A DNA stretch of 64,000 bases from Pseudomonas yamanorum (lineage in GTDB: Bacteria > Pseudomonadota > Gammaproteobacteria > Pseudomonadales > Pseudomonadaceae). A program made the translations under genes and the position numbers. The notes under the pieces are model-generated. The model had not been told where the DNA came from. It did no database searches and saw only the letters and a list, made by a program, of their open reading frames with translations. Location of the stretch: NCBI RefSeq assembly GCF_900105735.1, contig NZ_LT629793.1:5084001-5148000 (forward strand). The letters are read 5' to 3'. Below, one piece after another: positions 9,015 through 18,163 of this stretch (its first letter is position 1; each line of letters begins with the position of its first letter).

Positions 9015-9338
9015 TCAGCGCTCGAACGCGTAAGACCGCTCCACCTTGCACACCCGCGTATGGCACGCCGAGTACCAGGTGGAGCGCCCCTGTTCGCGCA
9101 CTTCGGTGTGTTCGGCGTGCTGCTTCCAGGCCAGGATCGCGGCTTCGCTGCTCCAGTAGGACACGGTGATGCCCAGGCCATCTTCCCCTCGCGCCGATTC
9201 CACGCCGAGAAAACCAGGTTGTTGCCGGGCCAGTTCCAGCATGCGGTCGGCGGCTTGTCCGTAGCCGTTGTCGCCTTCAGTACGCAGGGAACTGAACACC
9301 ACCGCGTAGTACGGCGGCTTGGGCGTCTTGGCGATCAT
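9015..9338 (-). CDS. Antibiotic biosynthesis monooxygenase (ABM) domain protein
   Basis: A 107-residue dimeric ferredoxin-like fold protein. The ABM pattern is visible as MLELARQQPGFLGVES followed by ISYWSSEAAILAWKQHAEH-like residues. Members include small monooxygenases and stress proteins, and most genomic copies have no known substrate. Its ATG overlaps the stop codon of the upstream amidotransferase-like gene (ATGA, 9335-9338), so the two form a translationally coupled pair divergent from a LysR regulator. Confidence 0.85.
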   Translation of the reverse strand: MIAKTPKPPYYAVVFSSLRTEGDNGYGQAADRMLELARQQPGFLGVESARGEDGLGITVSYWSSEAAILAWKQHAEHTEVREQGRSTWYSACHTRVCKVERSYAFER

Positions 9339-10033
9339 ACGCAGGCCTTCAGCAGTGCAATTGCCAGCGGCGGTGTGATGCCTGTGAGGGCCGCACGTTC
9401 CGGCTGGAACAGGGTGGCGACAAAAAACGGATGGTCCAGCAGCTCCACCGCCCGCAGGTCGCCCGCCGAGTCATGGCCGCTGGCAATCAGGTCGGCTTCC
9501 AGCAGTGCGCTTTCGAAGTCGGGATTGATGCCATAGCGGCAACGGTAGCCTTCATGGATATCCAGAGTGGCGTAGGCCTCGGCGATGCGGGTAAAGGCCA
9601 TCAAGCGGATGGTGTCAGTTGCTTCCACCAGCGCACAGGTCAGGGGCGTGAGTACTGCACGGGGCGAATCGGGAGCCAGTTCGCCGTGTTCTGCGTCGGC
9701 CCAGCCCAACACGTTGCGGGCATATTCCAGCACCGCGTGTTGAAAACCGCCGCAGGTGCCGAGGAAAGGGCGCCGCTGTTCTCGGGCATAACGGATGGCC
9801 CGCAGCGCGCCGTCGAGGTCACGGTAAGGGCTGGCGGGAACGCACCAGAAGCCATCGTAGTGCTGCAATTGTTCGGTGGATTTGATCGTGTCAGTGGCCA
9901 GCCAGTCGAACCGCACCGTCAGGCCCAAAGCCGCGCCGGCCTGTTGCAACGCCAAGGGAATGGCCTGGTGGGCGGTGACTTGTGCATCGTAGTCGCCGAT
10001 CAGGGCCAGGTGCAGGGTGGTTTTATTCATCAA
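9335..10033 (-). CDS. Class-I glutamine amidotransferase-like protein (CTP synthase C-terminal-like)
   Basis: A 232-residue protein resembling the amidotransferase domain of CTP synthase without the synthase domain. It begins LHLALIGDYDA and has the nucleophile elbow GTCGGFQHA with Cys at about 94. The usual His-Pro-Glu of the triad reads Q-P-E (LFQPER), so the catalytic His is replaced by Gln and glutaminase activity is doubtful. Family databases list it as a CTP synthase C-terminal region-related (seleno)protein; here the position is an ordinary Cys codon. It is coupled to the ABM protein and divergent from a LysR regulator, which likely controls the pair. Confidence 0.8.
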   Translation of the reverse strand: MMNKTTLHLALIGDYDAQVTAHQAIPLALQQAGAALGLTVRFDWLATDTIKSTEQLQHYDGFWCVPASPYRDLDGALRAIRYAREQRRPFLGTCGGFQHAVLEYARNVLGWADAEHGELAPDSPRAVLTPLTCALVEATDTIRLMAFTRIAEAYATLDIHEGYRCRYGINPDFESALLEADLIASGHDSAGDLRAVELLDHPFFVATLFQPERAALTGITPPLAIALLKACV

Positions 10034-10109
10034 GGGTATCCGTGGCTTGTTGAGTCCTGACGCTCACTATAGATTGGCGTTCACGCAATCAATATTGGCG
10101 TTAGTCCAT

Positions 10110-10994
10110 ATGTTCAATGCAGCGACGCACTATCAGATCGATTACTCCGACCTTTCCCTGATCCTCGCGCTGGTGCGAGGCGGCACGCTCGCCCGTGCAG
10201 CGGCGTTGCTGCGTGTGGACGTGTCGACGGTGTTTCGCGCGGTGCGGCGGCTGGAGGCGGCGCTGGGCCAGACACTGTTCGAAAAGAGCCGTGCCGGCTA
10301 CCTGCCCACCACCCTGGCCACGACGCTGGCCGAGCAGGCCGAACGTGCCGAACAAGCACTGGAGGCGGCGCGCGTGGGGGTGGAGCAGGGCGGTGAAGTG
10401 ATCAGCGGCACGGTACGCCTGACCTGTACGGATTCGGTGTTGCAGTCACTGTTGTTGCCGGCCCTGGCGCAGTTTATGCCCGGCTACCCCGCGCTGACCC
10501 TGGAGCTGAGCACCTCCAATGACTTTGCCAATCTCAGCCGCCGCGATGCGGATATCGCCCTGCGCCTGACTAAGACTCCGCCCGAGCATCTGGTAGGACG
10601 TTGCCTGGGCACGGTGTCGTATCGGGTGTGTGCCAGTGCCGACTATGCCCGCCAGCATGCAGGCAAGGAGCTGGCCGCCCTGAACTGGATCGCGCCGGAT
10701 GACTTTCTGCCAGACCATCCCACCGTCACCTGGCGGCGCCAGCACTTGCCCGGGGTGATGCCGGCCTATCGCTGCAACAGCATGGTCTCGGTGACCGAAC
10801 TGGTGCGCGCGGGGCTCGGTGTGGCGGCGTTACCGGATTACTTGCTGGGCGCAGGCCTGCAACCGTTGAGCCCACCGCTGACGGGGCACGACACGGCCCT
10901 GTGGCTGCTGACACGCCCCGATTGCCGGGCGCTGCGCTCGGTGGTGACGTTATTTGATCAGTTGGGCCAGCATGTGCACTTGCCGGAGCACTGA
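10110..10994 (+). CDS. LysR-family transcriptional regulator
   Basis: About 294 residues from the ATG at 10110. The N-terminal winged helix reads YSDLSLILALVRGGTLARAAALLRVDVSTVFRAVRRLEAALGQ, and the substrate-binding domain follows. The gene diverges from the amidotransferase/ABM pair with only about 76 bp between starts. That gap holds a repeated ATTGGCGTT (10072 and 10094), a plausible regulator site. The frame is open further upstream but would run into the divergent gene. The effector is unknown. Confidence 0.88.
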   Translation: MFNAATHYQIDYSDLSLILALVRGGTLARAAALLRVDVSTVFRAVRRLEAALGQTLFEKSRAGYLPTTLATTLAEQAERAEQALEAARVGVEQGGEVISGTVRLTCTDSVLQSLLLPALAQFMPGYPALTLELSTSNDFANLSRRDADIALRLTKTPPEHLVGRCLGTVSYRVCASADYARQHAGKELAALNWIAPDDFLPDHPTVTWRRQHLPGVMPAYRCNSMVSVTELVRAGLGVAALPDYLLGAGLQPLSPPLTGHDTALWLLTRPDCRALRSVVTLFDQLGQHVHLPEH

Positions 10995-10995
10995 C

Positions 10996-11084
10996 TGTGC
11001 GAGCTGGCTTGCCTGCGATACAGGCGCTGCGGTGCATCAGGCATACCGCGGTGATGCAATCGCAGGCAAGCCAGCTCCCACATT
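10996..11084. repeat. REPIN, type GGAGCTGGCTTGCCTGCGAT
   Basis: Inverted REP pair with one mismatch in the left arm (TGTGCGAG instead of TGTGGGAG). It lies between the convergent 3' ends of the LysR gene and the DUF1003 gene and begins almost at the LysR stop codon. Confidence 0.88.
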
Positions 11085-11099
11085 GGATGTGTGGCAGGG

Positions 11100-11615
11100 T
11101 CAGGTTTTGCGCACGAAGTGCTCGTGCATCTCTGTGGTCAACCCTTCGATGCGTTCGGTCAGTTGCTTGGTCATCTCGGTGAGTTTGGTGTTCTGTTCCA
11201 GCAGCTCCAGCAATTGCTTGGTGGTCTGCGCTGCCTGGGCCTGGCGTTCGGTGTTGGCCACGGCCAGGGCTTCGCGGTGCTGGGCGTCGGCGTCGGACTG
11301 GGCCTTGTCCCGTGCGGCCTGGCGGGTCTGGGCCAGCAGGATCAGCGGTGCGGCATAGGCCGATTGCAGGCTGAACGCCAGGTTCAAGAGAATGAACGGA
11401 TACACGTCAAAGTGCGTGATGCCGGTCACGTTGAGCACGACCCACAGAATCACGATTGCCGTTTGCGCCCCCAGGAAGGTCGGGGTGCCAAAGAAGCGCG
11501 CGAAGGCTTCGGCTTTCAGCGCAAAGGTGTCATTACCGAAGGTCGGTTCGAGATGGGCGTGTTTACGATGAAAGCGCAGGTGGTCAACGTTGGCGTCAGG
11601 TTTATCCGGGGTCAT
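11100..11615 (-). CDS. DUF1003 inner-membrane protein
   Basis: A 171-residue protein with two adjacent membrane helices at about residues 45-90 (TAIVILWVVLNVTGITHFDVYPFILLNLAFSLQSAYAAPLI). A long charged C-terminal coiled coil follows, rich in Gln, Ala, Glu and Lys. This matches the DUF1003 family; its function is unknown, although relatives have been linked to cytochrome biogenesis loci and ion transport without proof. The start is the ATG at 11615. Confidence 0.83.
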   Translation of the reverse strand: MTPDKPDANVDHLRFHRKHAHLEPTFGNDTFALKAEAFARFFGTPTFLGAQTAIVILWVVLNVTGITHFDVYPFILLNLAFSLQSAYAAPLILLAQTRQAARDKAQSDADAQHREALAVANTERQAQAAQTTKQLLELLEQNTKLTEMTKQLTERIEGLTTEMHEHFVRKT

Positions 11616-11695
11616 GGCGGGCTCGAATCCGTGGTGTAAGACAAGCCACCACTATAGACCGAGCCCTCCACCAGGCACATGAAGAAGCCTGTCGC

Positions 11696-13015
11696 TTACC
11701 TGTTGCCCCGCTCATTGGCAAACGCACTCACCGCCTGCACCGCTTCGCTGGCGCCTTCGCGAATCTGCAGGATCACGGTGCCGGCCTGGTTCGCCAGGTC
11801 CACGCCCTGGGCGGCGCGGTCGCGGGTGCCGTCCATGCTGTCGATGGCCTGGCGGGTTTCGCTCTGGATCATCTCGATCATCGACGAAATCTCCGCCGTT
11901 GAGCCGCTGGTGCGCGCCGCCAACTGCCGCACTTCATCGGCCACCACCGCAAACCCGCGGCCTTGCTCGCCGGCGCGGGCGGCTTCGATGGCGGCGTTCA
12001 AGGCCAGCAAGTTGGTCTGGTCGGCGATCCCGCGAATGGTGTTGACGATGGCGGTGATCTGCTGCGAACGCTCGCCCAGCTTGGCGATCAGCGCGGAAGA
12101 ACCGTCGATGTTGGCGGCAATCTCGCGCATGCCCGTGGCGGTCTGCTGGATCACCTCGGCGCCTTTTTCGGCGAAGTCCCGGGTTTGCAGCGAGATGTGA
12201 TAAGCCTGGGTGGCGCTTTGGGCGTCGGCGGCGTGTTTCTCCACCATGGCCGTGACGTCGGAAGCGTACTTCACCACCTTGCACAGGCGCCCGCTGGCGT
12301 CATACACCGGGTTGTAGTTGGCTTCCAGCCACACCACATGGCCGTTTTTGTCGATGCGTTCGAACTGGCCGTTGAACAGCTCGCCCTGATTCAGCCGTTG
12401 CCAGAAATCGCTGTAGGCGCTGCTGTTGGCCAGCTCCGGTGTGCAGAACATGCGGTGATGCTTGCCCTGGACCTGCGCCAGGCTGTAGCCCATGCGATGC
12501 AGGAAATTCTGATTGGCGCTGATGATGGTGCCGTCGAGGTTGAACTCGATCACCGCCATGGCGCGATCGATGGCCTGCAACTTGGCGTTGGCTTCGCTCT
12601 CCGCCTGCATTTTCGAGGTGACGTCCATGGCGTACTTCACCACTTTCACCACGTTGCCGGATTCGTCGCGCACCGGGTTGTAACTGGCTTCCAGCCAGAT
12701 CGGCTGGCCGCTGCTGGTCACCCGTTCGAAGGTGCCGGACTGGAATTGGCCGTTGCGCAGTTGTGTCCACAATTGGCCGTACTCGGCGCTGCGGGCAAAG
12801 GCCGGGGTACAGAACAGCCGGTGGGACTGGCCCACCACTTGATCGGCGTTGTAACCCATGGCCTTGAGAAAGTTCTCATTGGCTCGCAGGACCATGCCTT
12901 GCAGGTCGAATTCGATCACTGCCATGGAGCGGTCGATGGCGTCGAGAAGGCTGGCTTGCTGGGCAAGGGTGGCTTGCAAGGTACTGATGGTTTTTTTATG
13001 GGCGTTGAATAGCAT
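11696..13015 (-). CDS. bdlA: Soluble PAS-PAS methyl-accepting chemotaxis protein, BdlA-like
   Basis: A 439-residue receptor without membrane segments. Two near-identical PAS domains (about residues 20-130 and 145-255) each contain AVIEF(D/N)LxG and end with WLEA(S/N)YNPVxDxxGxxxKVVKYAxDVT. The signalling tip of the MCP domain follows ([25 protein letters not shown]). This architecture and size match P. aeruginosa BdlA, which controls biofilm dispersion in response to nutrients and c-di-GMP, and Aer-like cytoplasmic receptors. It lies next to a diguanylate cyclase gene on the same strand, 238 bp apart, which fits a c-di-GMP context. BdlA orthology is inferred from architecture only. Confidence 0.8.
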   Translation of the reverse strand: MLFNAHKKTISTLQATLAQQASLLDAIDRSMAVIEFDLQGMVLRANENFLKAMGYNADQVVGQSHRLFCTPAFARSAEYGQLWTQLRNGQFQSGTFERVTSSGQPIWLEASYNPVRDESGNVVKVVKYAMDVTSKMQAESEANAKLQAIDRAMAVIEFNLDGTIISANQNFLHRMGYSLAQVQGKHHRMFCTPELANSSAYSDFWQRLNQGELFNGQFERIDKNGHVVWLEANYNPVYDASGRLCKVVKYASDVTAMVEKHAADAQSATQAYHISLQTRDFAEKGAEVIQQTATGMREIAANIDGSSALIAKLGERSQQITAIVNTIRGIADQTNLLALNAAIEAARAGEQGRGFAVVADEVRQLAARTSGSTAEISSMIEMIQSETRQAIDSMDGTRDRAAQGVDLANQAGTVILQIREGASEAVQAVSAFANERGNR

Positions 13016-13253
13016 GGTCGTGTGCTCGGGGGAAGCAAGCGTCAGGGGTATCCATGGGGGCGCCTGCCACCGTATGGCTCAAGCCTACGGCGAACGTGCT
13101 CATTGCCAGCTTCCTTGTGCTGACAGAGGGTGGAACAGCGGGTTCTGAGTCGTATGGTCGGCAAGAAGTTCTACGGCGACCGACCAATGGCGGCATTATG
13201 CTATCGGTCGGTGGTAGCTGCGTTTAATTCAGACGAGGTGTAGTTCGCGGGAT

Positions 13254-14312
13254 TCAAGCGCTATGAGCGACCACATAGTCGCTGATATTCACGCGGTTAC
13301 GGCCAGTGTCCTTGGCCGCATACAGCGCGCGGTCCGCTGCGTTGAGCCACGTGGCCGCGTCGGTGAAGGTGCTTTGAAAAGACGCCAGGCCAATGCTCAG
13401 GCTGACCCGCAACTCCGGGATTTCCGGGTTACGGTAATTACTGAACACCTCGCGCATGCGTTCCATGACTTGCGCCGCCTGTTCCATGGGCATGTCCGGA
13501 AGAATCACACAGAATTCGTCGCCGCCGTAACGCCCGGCCAGGTCGTTTTCCCGCAGGTTGCGGCGCAGCTCCAGGCTCAGTTGGCGCAGAACCTGGTCAC
13601 CGATGATGTGCCCGTAGCTGTCGTTGATCTGCTTGAAATGATCGATGTCGATCAGTGCAATGGTGGCGTGGACCTGTTGTTGCTGGCACTTGTGAAACTT
13701 CAGGTGCAGCAGGTCTTTCCACGAGCCGTGATTGAGCAGGCCGGTAAGGCTGTCGGTACGGCTCAGGGCGCTCAGGGCACGTTTGTGTTCCGACAGTTTG
13801 ATCGCCAGGCGGTAGCAGACCATGCCCAGCGCCATGGGATACAGCGTCAGCATGGGCAGGCAGGCGTAGACCTGGACCAGGCTGACGTCGGGGTTGAACT
13901 TGATACCGAATAACAGCCATGACACGCCGATGCCCACCAGCTGCGCGACTATCCCGTGGAGGAACAGGCGTTTGCCTCCGGCGGCGACGTTGTTCATGGC
14001 CATCATCGACAGGATGGTTACGGCGGTAAGGGGCGTGAATTGGGTGGTGGCCGCCCAGAATCCGCCGAGCAGCGAGTCGTACAGCAGGTTTCGCCGTTCC
14101 GCCTTGTAGGGGAAATCGGAGCGAGTGGACAGTTGATACGCCAGGTGCGCCCAGCCAAAACCATTGAACAGCAGCAACGCCCAGACCCAGCCAGGCATGT
14201 GCAGTGGGTAAAGTGCAGCGATGACGCTGATGCAGCCGATGCCCAGGCCGATGATCCTTGGCCTGTAGATACGTCTGGCAAATGACAGCCCTTTGCCTCG
14301 TTGGTTTTCCAT
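13254..14312 (-). CDS. MASE2-type membrane diguanylate cyclase
   Basis: A protein of about 352 residues from the ATG at 14312, with AGGAA just before it; an in-frame GTG or ATG further upstream is less likely. The N-terminal half has several membrane helices resembling the MASE2 sensor of AdrA/DgcC-type cyclases (SFARRIYRPRIIGLG; AERRNLLYDSLLGGFWAA). The GGDEF domain is complete: SRTDSLTGLLN, IDIDHFKQIND, and the active site GGDEF at about 263-267. The product-inhibition site RxxD (REND, about 254-257) lies five residues before it. It should therefore make c-di-GMP and be feedback inhibited. Confidence 0.9.
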   Translation of the reverse strand: MENQRGKGLSFARRIYRPRIIGLGIGCISVIAALYPLHMPGWVWALLLFNGFGWAHLAYQLSTRSDFPYKAERRNLLYDSLLGGFWAATTQFTPLTAVTILSMMAMNNVAAGGKRLFLHGIVAQLVGIGVSWLLFGIKFNPDVSLVQVYACLPMLTLYPMALGMVCYRLAIKLSEHKRALSALSRTDSLTGLLNHGSWKDLLHLKFHKCQQQQVHATIALIDIDHFKQINDSYGHIIGDQVLRQLSLELRRNLRENDLAGRYGGDEFCVILPDMPMEQAAQVMERMREVFSNYRNPEIPELRVSLSIGLASFQSTFTDAATWLNAADRALYAAKDTGRNRVNISDYVVAHSA

Positions 14313-14500
14313 AAATTCCTGGGTCGATTCTTTTTTTGCAGGTACGACGGCACACGTGATCGGGAAAACCACTGGTCGGATAATACGTGTGAATATTGTC
14401 AGTTATTCGCGTGGGAATAATCAGTGTCCTTCCAAGCCATTTGCAAAGGACACGGGCGAATCAGACAAAAAACGACCTTGGATGTCGTTCCTGTAACAGG

Positions 14501-15121
14501 TCAGTGCTGCGGCACGACCTCGTAGCCCGCCAGGAACAGGTCGATGGCCGACTCGATGACGTTCGCCTGGGCTTCGGCGTCCAGGGTTGGCTGGCCGAGG
14601 GTGATCTGTGGCCAGAAGGCAAAAGCCTTGAGCAGGCTTTGCACCTGGTGGGCCGCGAAGCACGGGTCGGTGCAACTCAGCCGGCCGTCTTCCTGGGCGG
14701 CGCGCACCCATTGGGTGAACCCTTCTTCGCGCTTGCTCAGGCGGTTGACCATGTCCTGGGCGCGTTCCGGCGAGTGAATAGTGGCGGCAATCGCCACGCG
14801 GGCCAGGTCGAGGAAGTTGGCGTCCGACATCATCGCCATCTTGGCCTGCAGCAACCCGCGCAGTTGCTCACGCAGCGGGCGGTCGCTGGCGTAGCTGACG
14901 TCCAGTTGCGCCACGCTGCTGGCCCACAGTTGATGCAGGATCTCGGCGAACAGTTCTTCCTTGCTAGGGAAGTGGTTGTACACCGTGCGTTTGGAAACCC
15001 CTGCGGTGGCGGCAATCTTGTCCATGCTGGTGACCTCGAAACCGTTGTCGCGAAACTCGGCGATGGCGGCTGCCACGATGGCTTCGCGTTTACGGTCGGT
15101 GAGGCGCTGAGGTGCAGTCAT
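14501..15121 (-). CDS. TetR/AcrR-family repressor
   Basis: A 206-residue repressor with an N-terminal HTH (AIVAAAIAEFRDNGFEVTSMDKIAATAGVSKRTVYNHFPSKEEL) and a ligand-binding C-terminal domain ending near FLAGYEVV. It is divergent from the metallo-beta-lactamase-fold gene with 124 bp between starts. Two copies of a TACACT-type palindrome lie in that gap, so it probably represses both itself and its neighbour. The inducer is unknown. Confidence 0.9.
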   Translation of the reverse strand: MTAPQRLTDRKREAIVAAAIAEFRDNGFEVTSMDKIAATAGVSKRTVYNHFPSKEELFAEILHQLWASSVAQLDVSYASDRPLREQLRGLLQAKMAMMSDANFLDLARVAIAATIHSPERAQDMVNRLSKREEGFTQWVRAAQEDGRLSCTDPCFAAHQVQSLLKAFAFWPQITLGQPTLDAEAQANVIESAIDLFLAGYEVVPQH

Positions 15122-15149
15122 GGGGGAATTTCGGCTCTGAAGGGAAAAT

Positions 15150-15212
15150 TACACTCGGTAGTTTACTTGCTCCGGGTTTTGTTGCAATCTAGAAACTACA
15201 CTGTGCAGTGTA
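15150..15212. promoter_or_regulatory. Pair of probable TetR-type operators
   Basis: A perfect 7-bp-arm palindrome TACACTG-TG-CAGTGTA occupies 15197-15212. A degenerate copy, TACACTC-GG-TAGTTTA, lies at 15150-15165, 47 bp away. They sit in the gap between the divergent tetR and the MBL-fold gene, one nearer each start. Binding by the adjacent TetR is inferred from position and symmetry. Confidence 0.65.
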
Positions 15213-15245
15213 ATTTCAAGAGCAGTCTGCAGGAGTTCCTCGGTA

Positions 15246-16304
15246 ATGGCCACGATCTCAACCCGTCTCGACAGTTCTTCTTCAGCGCCCAAGTCTTCCG
15301 AACAACAGCAAGGTCACTTCACCAATCAGAAGCCCATCCAGCATGGCGGCTTGGGCAAGACCTTGGGCATCATGTGGAAGATGCTTTTCCAGAAGCCCCG
15401 CAGCACGCGGCCGGTGGGTGAGATCCCGGTGCAGCCGCTGACCCGTGAGCAACTGTTCGCCGCTCCCGACCACAGCGTGTTCCGCCTTGGGCACTCCACT
15501 GTACTGCTGAAAATGCGCGGCAAGTTCTGGCTGACCGACCCGGTGTTCGCCGAGCGCGCATCGCCGTTCAGTTGGGCCGGCCCCAAGCGTTTCCACCAAC
15601 CGCCGATCAGCCTTGAAGACCTGCCGCCCATCGAGGCGGTAATCCTTTCCCACAATCACTACGACCACCTGGACCACAAGGCCGTGGTGCAACTGGCGGA
15701 CAAGACCCGCTATTTCCTCGCGCCCCTGGGCGTGGGCGATACGTTGGTCAAGTGGGGTGTGGATGCCAGCAAGGTGCGGCAACTGGATTGGTGGCAGGGC
15801 ACTGAAGTGGACGGGATTCGCTTTGTTTCCACGCCGGCCCAGCACTTTTCCGGGCGTGGCCTGTTCGATGGCAACCAGACGCTGTGGTGTTCGTGGGTGA
15901 TGATTGACGGCCCGCGGCGGATTTTCTTCAGCGGCGATACCGGCTATTTCGAAGGCTTCAAGCGCATCGGCGAGCAGTACGGTCCGTTTGATCTGACCCT
16001 GATGGAAACCGGCGCTTACAACGTCGACTGGCCCCACGTTCACATGCAACCGGAAGAAACCCTGCAGGCGCACATCGACCTGAAGGGCCGCTGGTTGCTG
16101 CCGATCCACAACGGCACCTTCGACCTCGCGTTTCATGCGTGGCACGAACCGTTCGACCGGATCATGGCGCTGGCGTGGGAGCGTAATGTGTCGATCACCA
16201 CGCCGGCGATGGGGCAGGCGTTCATGCTCAATCAGCCGGAGCGCGGGCAGGCCTGGTGGCTGGAAGTCGAGCACGCGGGTAACGAGCAACACGTCGGCGG
16301 GTGA
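15246..16304 (+). CDS. MBL-fold metallo-hydrolase (NAPE-PLD/UlaG-like)
   Basis: A 352-residue cytoplasmic protein with the zinc ligand motif LSHNHYDHLDH (H-x-H-x-D-H), a later FSGDTGYFEGF providing the bridging Asp, and a C-terminal HNGTFDLAFH histidine. The layout fits the lipid-hydrolase-like branch typified by NAPE-hydrolysing phospholipase D and UlaG-type enzymes. The N-terminal 30 residues are low in structure and variable. It is divergent from a TetR gene with shared operators, so expression is likely induced by a ligand. The substrate is unknown. Confidence 0.88.
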   Translation: MATISTRLDSSSSAPKSSEQQQGHFTNQKPIQHGGLGKTLGIMWKMLFQKPRSTRPVGEIPVQPLTREQLFAAPDHSVFRLGHSTVLLKMRGKFWLTDPVFAERASPFSWAGPKRFHQPPISLEDLPPIEAVILSHNHYDHLDHKAVVQLADKTRYFLAPLGVGDTLVKWGVDASKVRQLDWWQGTEVDGIRFVSTPAQHFSGRGLFDGNQTLWCSWVMIDGPRRIFFSGDTGYFEGFKRIGEQYGPFDLTLMETGAYNVDWPHVHMQPEETLQAHIDLKGRWLLPIHNGTFDLAFHAWHEPFDRIMALAWERNVSITTPAMGQAFMLNQPERGQAWWLEVEHAGNEQHVGG

Positions 16305-16417
16305 TAGCGATTTAGATGCAATCCCGCCGCTGAGTTGCAGGTTGTTTCCGACCTACAGCCGTCCCGATAAAAGGATGCAATCATCCCTCGAAAATCAGTT
16401 TCGAGGCGTGGGCGTAT

Positions 16418-17191
16418 ATGGACGACAACGGTAGGAAGGTCACAGCGTCGGGCGCGTTGTGTCTGTTCAAACAGACAGTCTCGGGGGACAATTCTGTTCC
16501 CCCGGCTTGCGCTCCGACCGTCAGCAAGGGCGTCGTGTTTGGCGCTGATACTTGCGGTGTAATCGTCAGCTCCGGCGATCACCCGAGCGGCCTGGAGTTT
16601 GGCTCCTCGGGCGGCTACGGCCCCAGGTTCGATATCCCTGGCCCCATGATGCGCGCCGTGCGCGACCCTTCGTTATCACTGATCGCCCTCGGCGGCGTCG
16701 ACCCTGAGGGGCCGGTGATGGTGGAGATCCCGCCGGTCGCCGATACGGGTCATCAGATCAACACACGCCCGTTGGCGGGCAGCCGCATTGGTTTTGCCAG
16801 TGAATATGTTGCAGGTGATGTTCGGGAAACGATCAAACACAGCGCGCACTTTGCTCAAGTACTGAACGTACTGCGTACAGCCGGTGCGGAGTTGGTGCCT
16901 GTGTTTGCGCGGGTGATGGATGACGCGCGCCATTTCACCCTGGACCCTGGCAACGAGATTAACGATCGGGTCACGGAAAATCGGCTCGATGGGTTGGTGT
17001 CCGATGCGCAAAGTGCCGCCTTTCATCATGCAGCCACTGCGGGTAACCCGAGGATACGTATACCCATTGGTACTGGCCCGGATGGGGTTTCAACGTTTGT
17101 GTGGTTCTATGGCGCTTATTGGGCCGGTGATGGTCTGGCAGCGCTGGCGCAACGCTGTCGGTTGGTATTGTCGGCGCAGACGCCCCAATGA
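16418..17191 (+). pseudogene. Truncated and diverged amidase-signature family remnant
   Basis: The 257-codon frame aligns by eye with only the second half of amidase-signature enzymes, which are usually 450-500 residues. DIPGPMMRAVRDPSLSLIALGGVDPEGP matches the conserved D-x-x-GP-x-R-V-D segment, and the end (GNPRIRIPIGTGPDGV...FYGAYWAGDGLAALAQ) matches the family's C-terminus. The part holding the catalytic Lys and the GGSSGG serine loop is absent. The expected G-S-I around the nucleophile reads G-V-I (GADTCGVIV), removing the Ser. The first 30 or so codons look non-coding and lack a ribosome-binding site. I read it as a decaying gene; a short expressed paralogue with another role cannot be excluded. 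Confidence 0.55.
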
Positions 17192-17195
17192 TGAA

Positions 17196-17223
17196 CAGGC
17201 TTCCCAGGCAATCAGGAAGCCTG
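17196..17223. terminator. Hairpin between convergent genes
   Basis: Inverted repeat CAGGCTTCC / GGAAGCCTG (9-bp stem, 10-nt loop) lies between the amidase remnant and the convergent SDR gene. There is no strong T-run on either side, so termination is inferred from position. Confidence 0.5.
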
Positions 17224-17252
17224 CGTTTACCTCCGGCCTGCGCCAGTCCGGC

Positions 17253-18047
17253 TTACTTCAACCCATAACGAGCGGCGGGTTCACGGTGCGACAGGTTCGG
17301 GCCCAGGGCCAACCGGGCGCTTTCGTAGGTGTCCCAATCTGCGCTGTCCGGCAGGGACGGGATCGTCACGGCTTCGCCTTGAGCCAGGCCGGCGAGGGCT
17401 GCGTCCACCAGGTTTTCCGTGGTCATTACCATGGTTTCCGGCAGGTTGTTTACCGGCAGGCCGGCGATGTCCCAGAACTCCGTGGCGGTGGCGCCCGGCA
17501 GTACCACTTGAACCACCACGCCCTTGTCGCTCAGCTCATGCTGCAACGATTCGCTGAAGGCCTGCACAAACGCCTTGGTGCCGCCATACACCCCGTTCAG
17601 CACTTTGGGCGCGAGGGCGACAATCGAGCCAATGTTGATAATCGTCCCACGGCCCTGGGCGACAAAGTTGGTTGCCGCCGCTTTGGCCAGGCGGGTCAGC
17701 GCCAGTACGTTAAGCAGAATCATCGCGTCCATTTTGTCGGCGTCAGACTCCAGCAGCGAAGCTGTGGCGCCCACACCGGCGTTGTTCACCAGCAGGCTGA
17801 TACGGCTGTCATCCTGCGCGAGTTGGGCAATATGCGCCAAGTCGGCCGGCAGATTGAGATCTGCCGCTATCACTTCAACGTCGCGTTGGGTGCTGGCTTT
17901 CAAGTGTATTGCCAATTGCTCCAGGCGTTGCTGGTTGCGGGCTACCAGAATCAGATCGTAGCCGGCACGGGCCAGGCGGTCGGCATACACCGCGCCAATT
18001 CCTGACGAAGCACCGGTAATCAGGGCATAACCTTTGTGTTGCGACAT
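17253..18047 (-). CDS. SDR-family NAD(P)-dependent oxidoreductase
   Basis: About 264 residues from the ATG at 18047, with GGAG ten bases upstream; a longer frame to 18152 lacks support. Classical short-chain dehydrogenase features are visible: the nucleotide-binding TGASSGIG near the N-terminus, NNAGVG, a conserved Ser about 13 residues before the active-site Y-G-G-T-K (VYGGTKAF), and a following catalytic Lys. It is divergent from a GlxA-type regulator gene with a 116-bp gap, the usual arrangement of regulator and target. The substrate is unknown. Confidence 0.9.
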   Translation of the reverse strand: MSQHKGYALITGASSGIGAVYADRLARAGYDLILVARNQQRLEQLAIHLKASTQRDVEVIAADLNLPADLAHIAQLAQDDSRISLLVNNAGVGATASLLESDADKMDAMILLNVLALTRLAKAAATNFVAQGRGTIINIGSIVALAPKVLNGVYGGTKAFVQAFSESLQHELSDKGVVVQVVLPGATATEFWDIAGLPVNNLPETMVMTTENLVDAALAGLAQGEAVTIPSLPDSADWDTYESARLALGPNLSHREPAARYGLK

Positions 18048-18163
18048 GGCAGTTGCTCCAAATGGGCCGGGGAAGGGATCGGCCTTGTTGGAACTAAGAT
18101 TATGGGTGTAATGTAGTGACCGCAATGTCATATATCCCTCCTTTAGAGACATGAGGTTTGACC

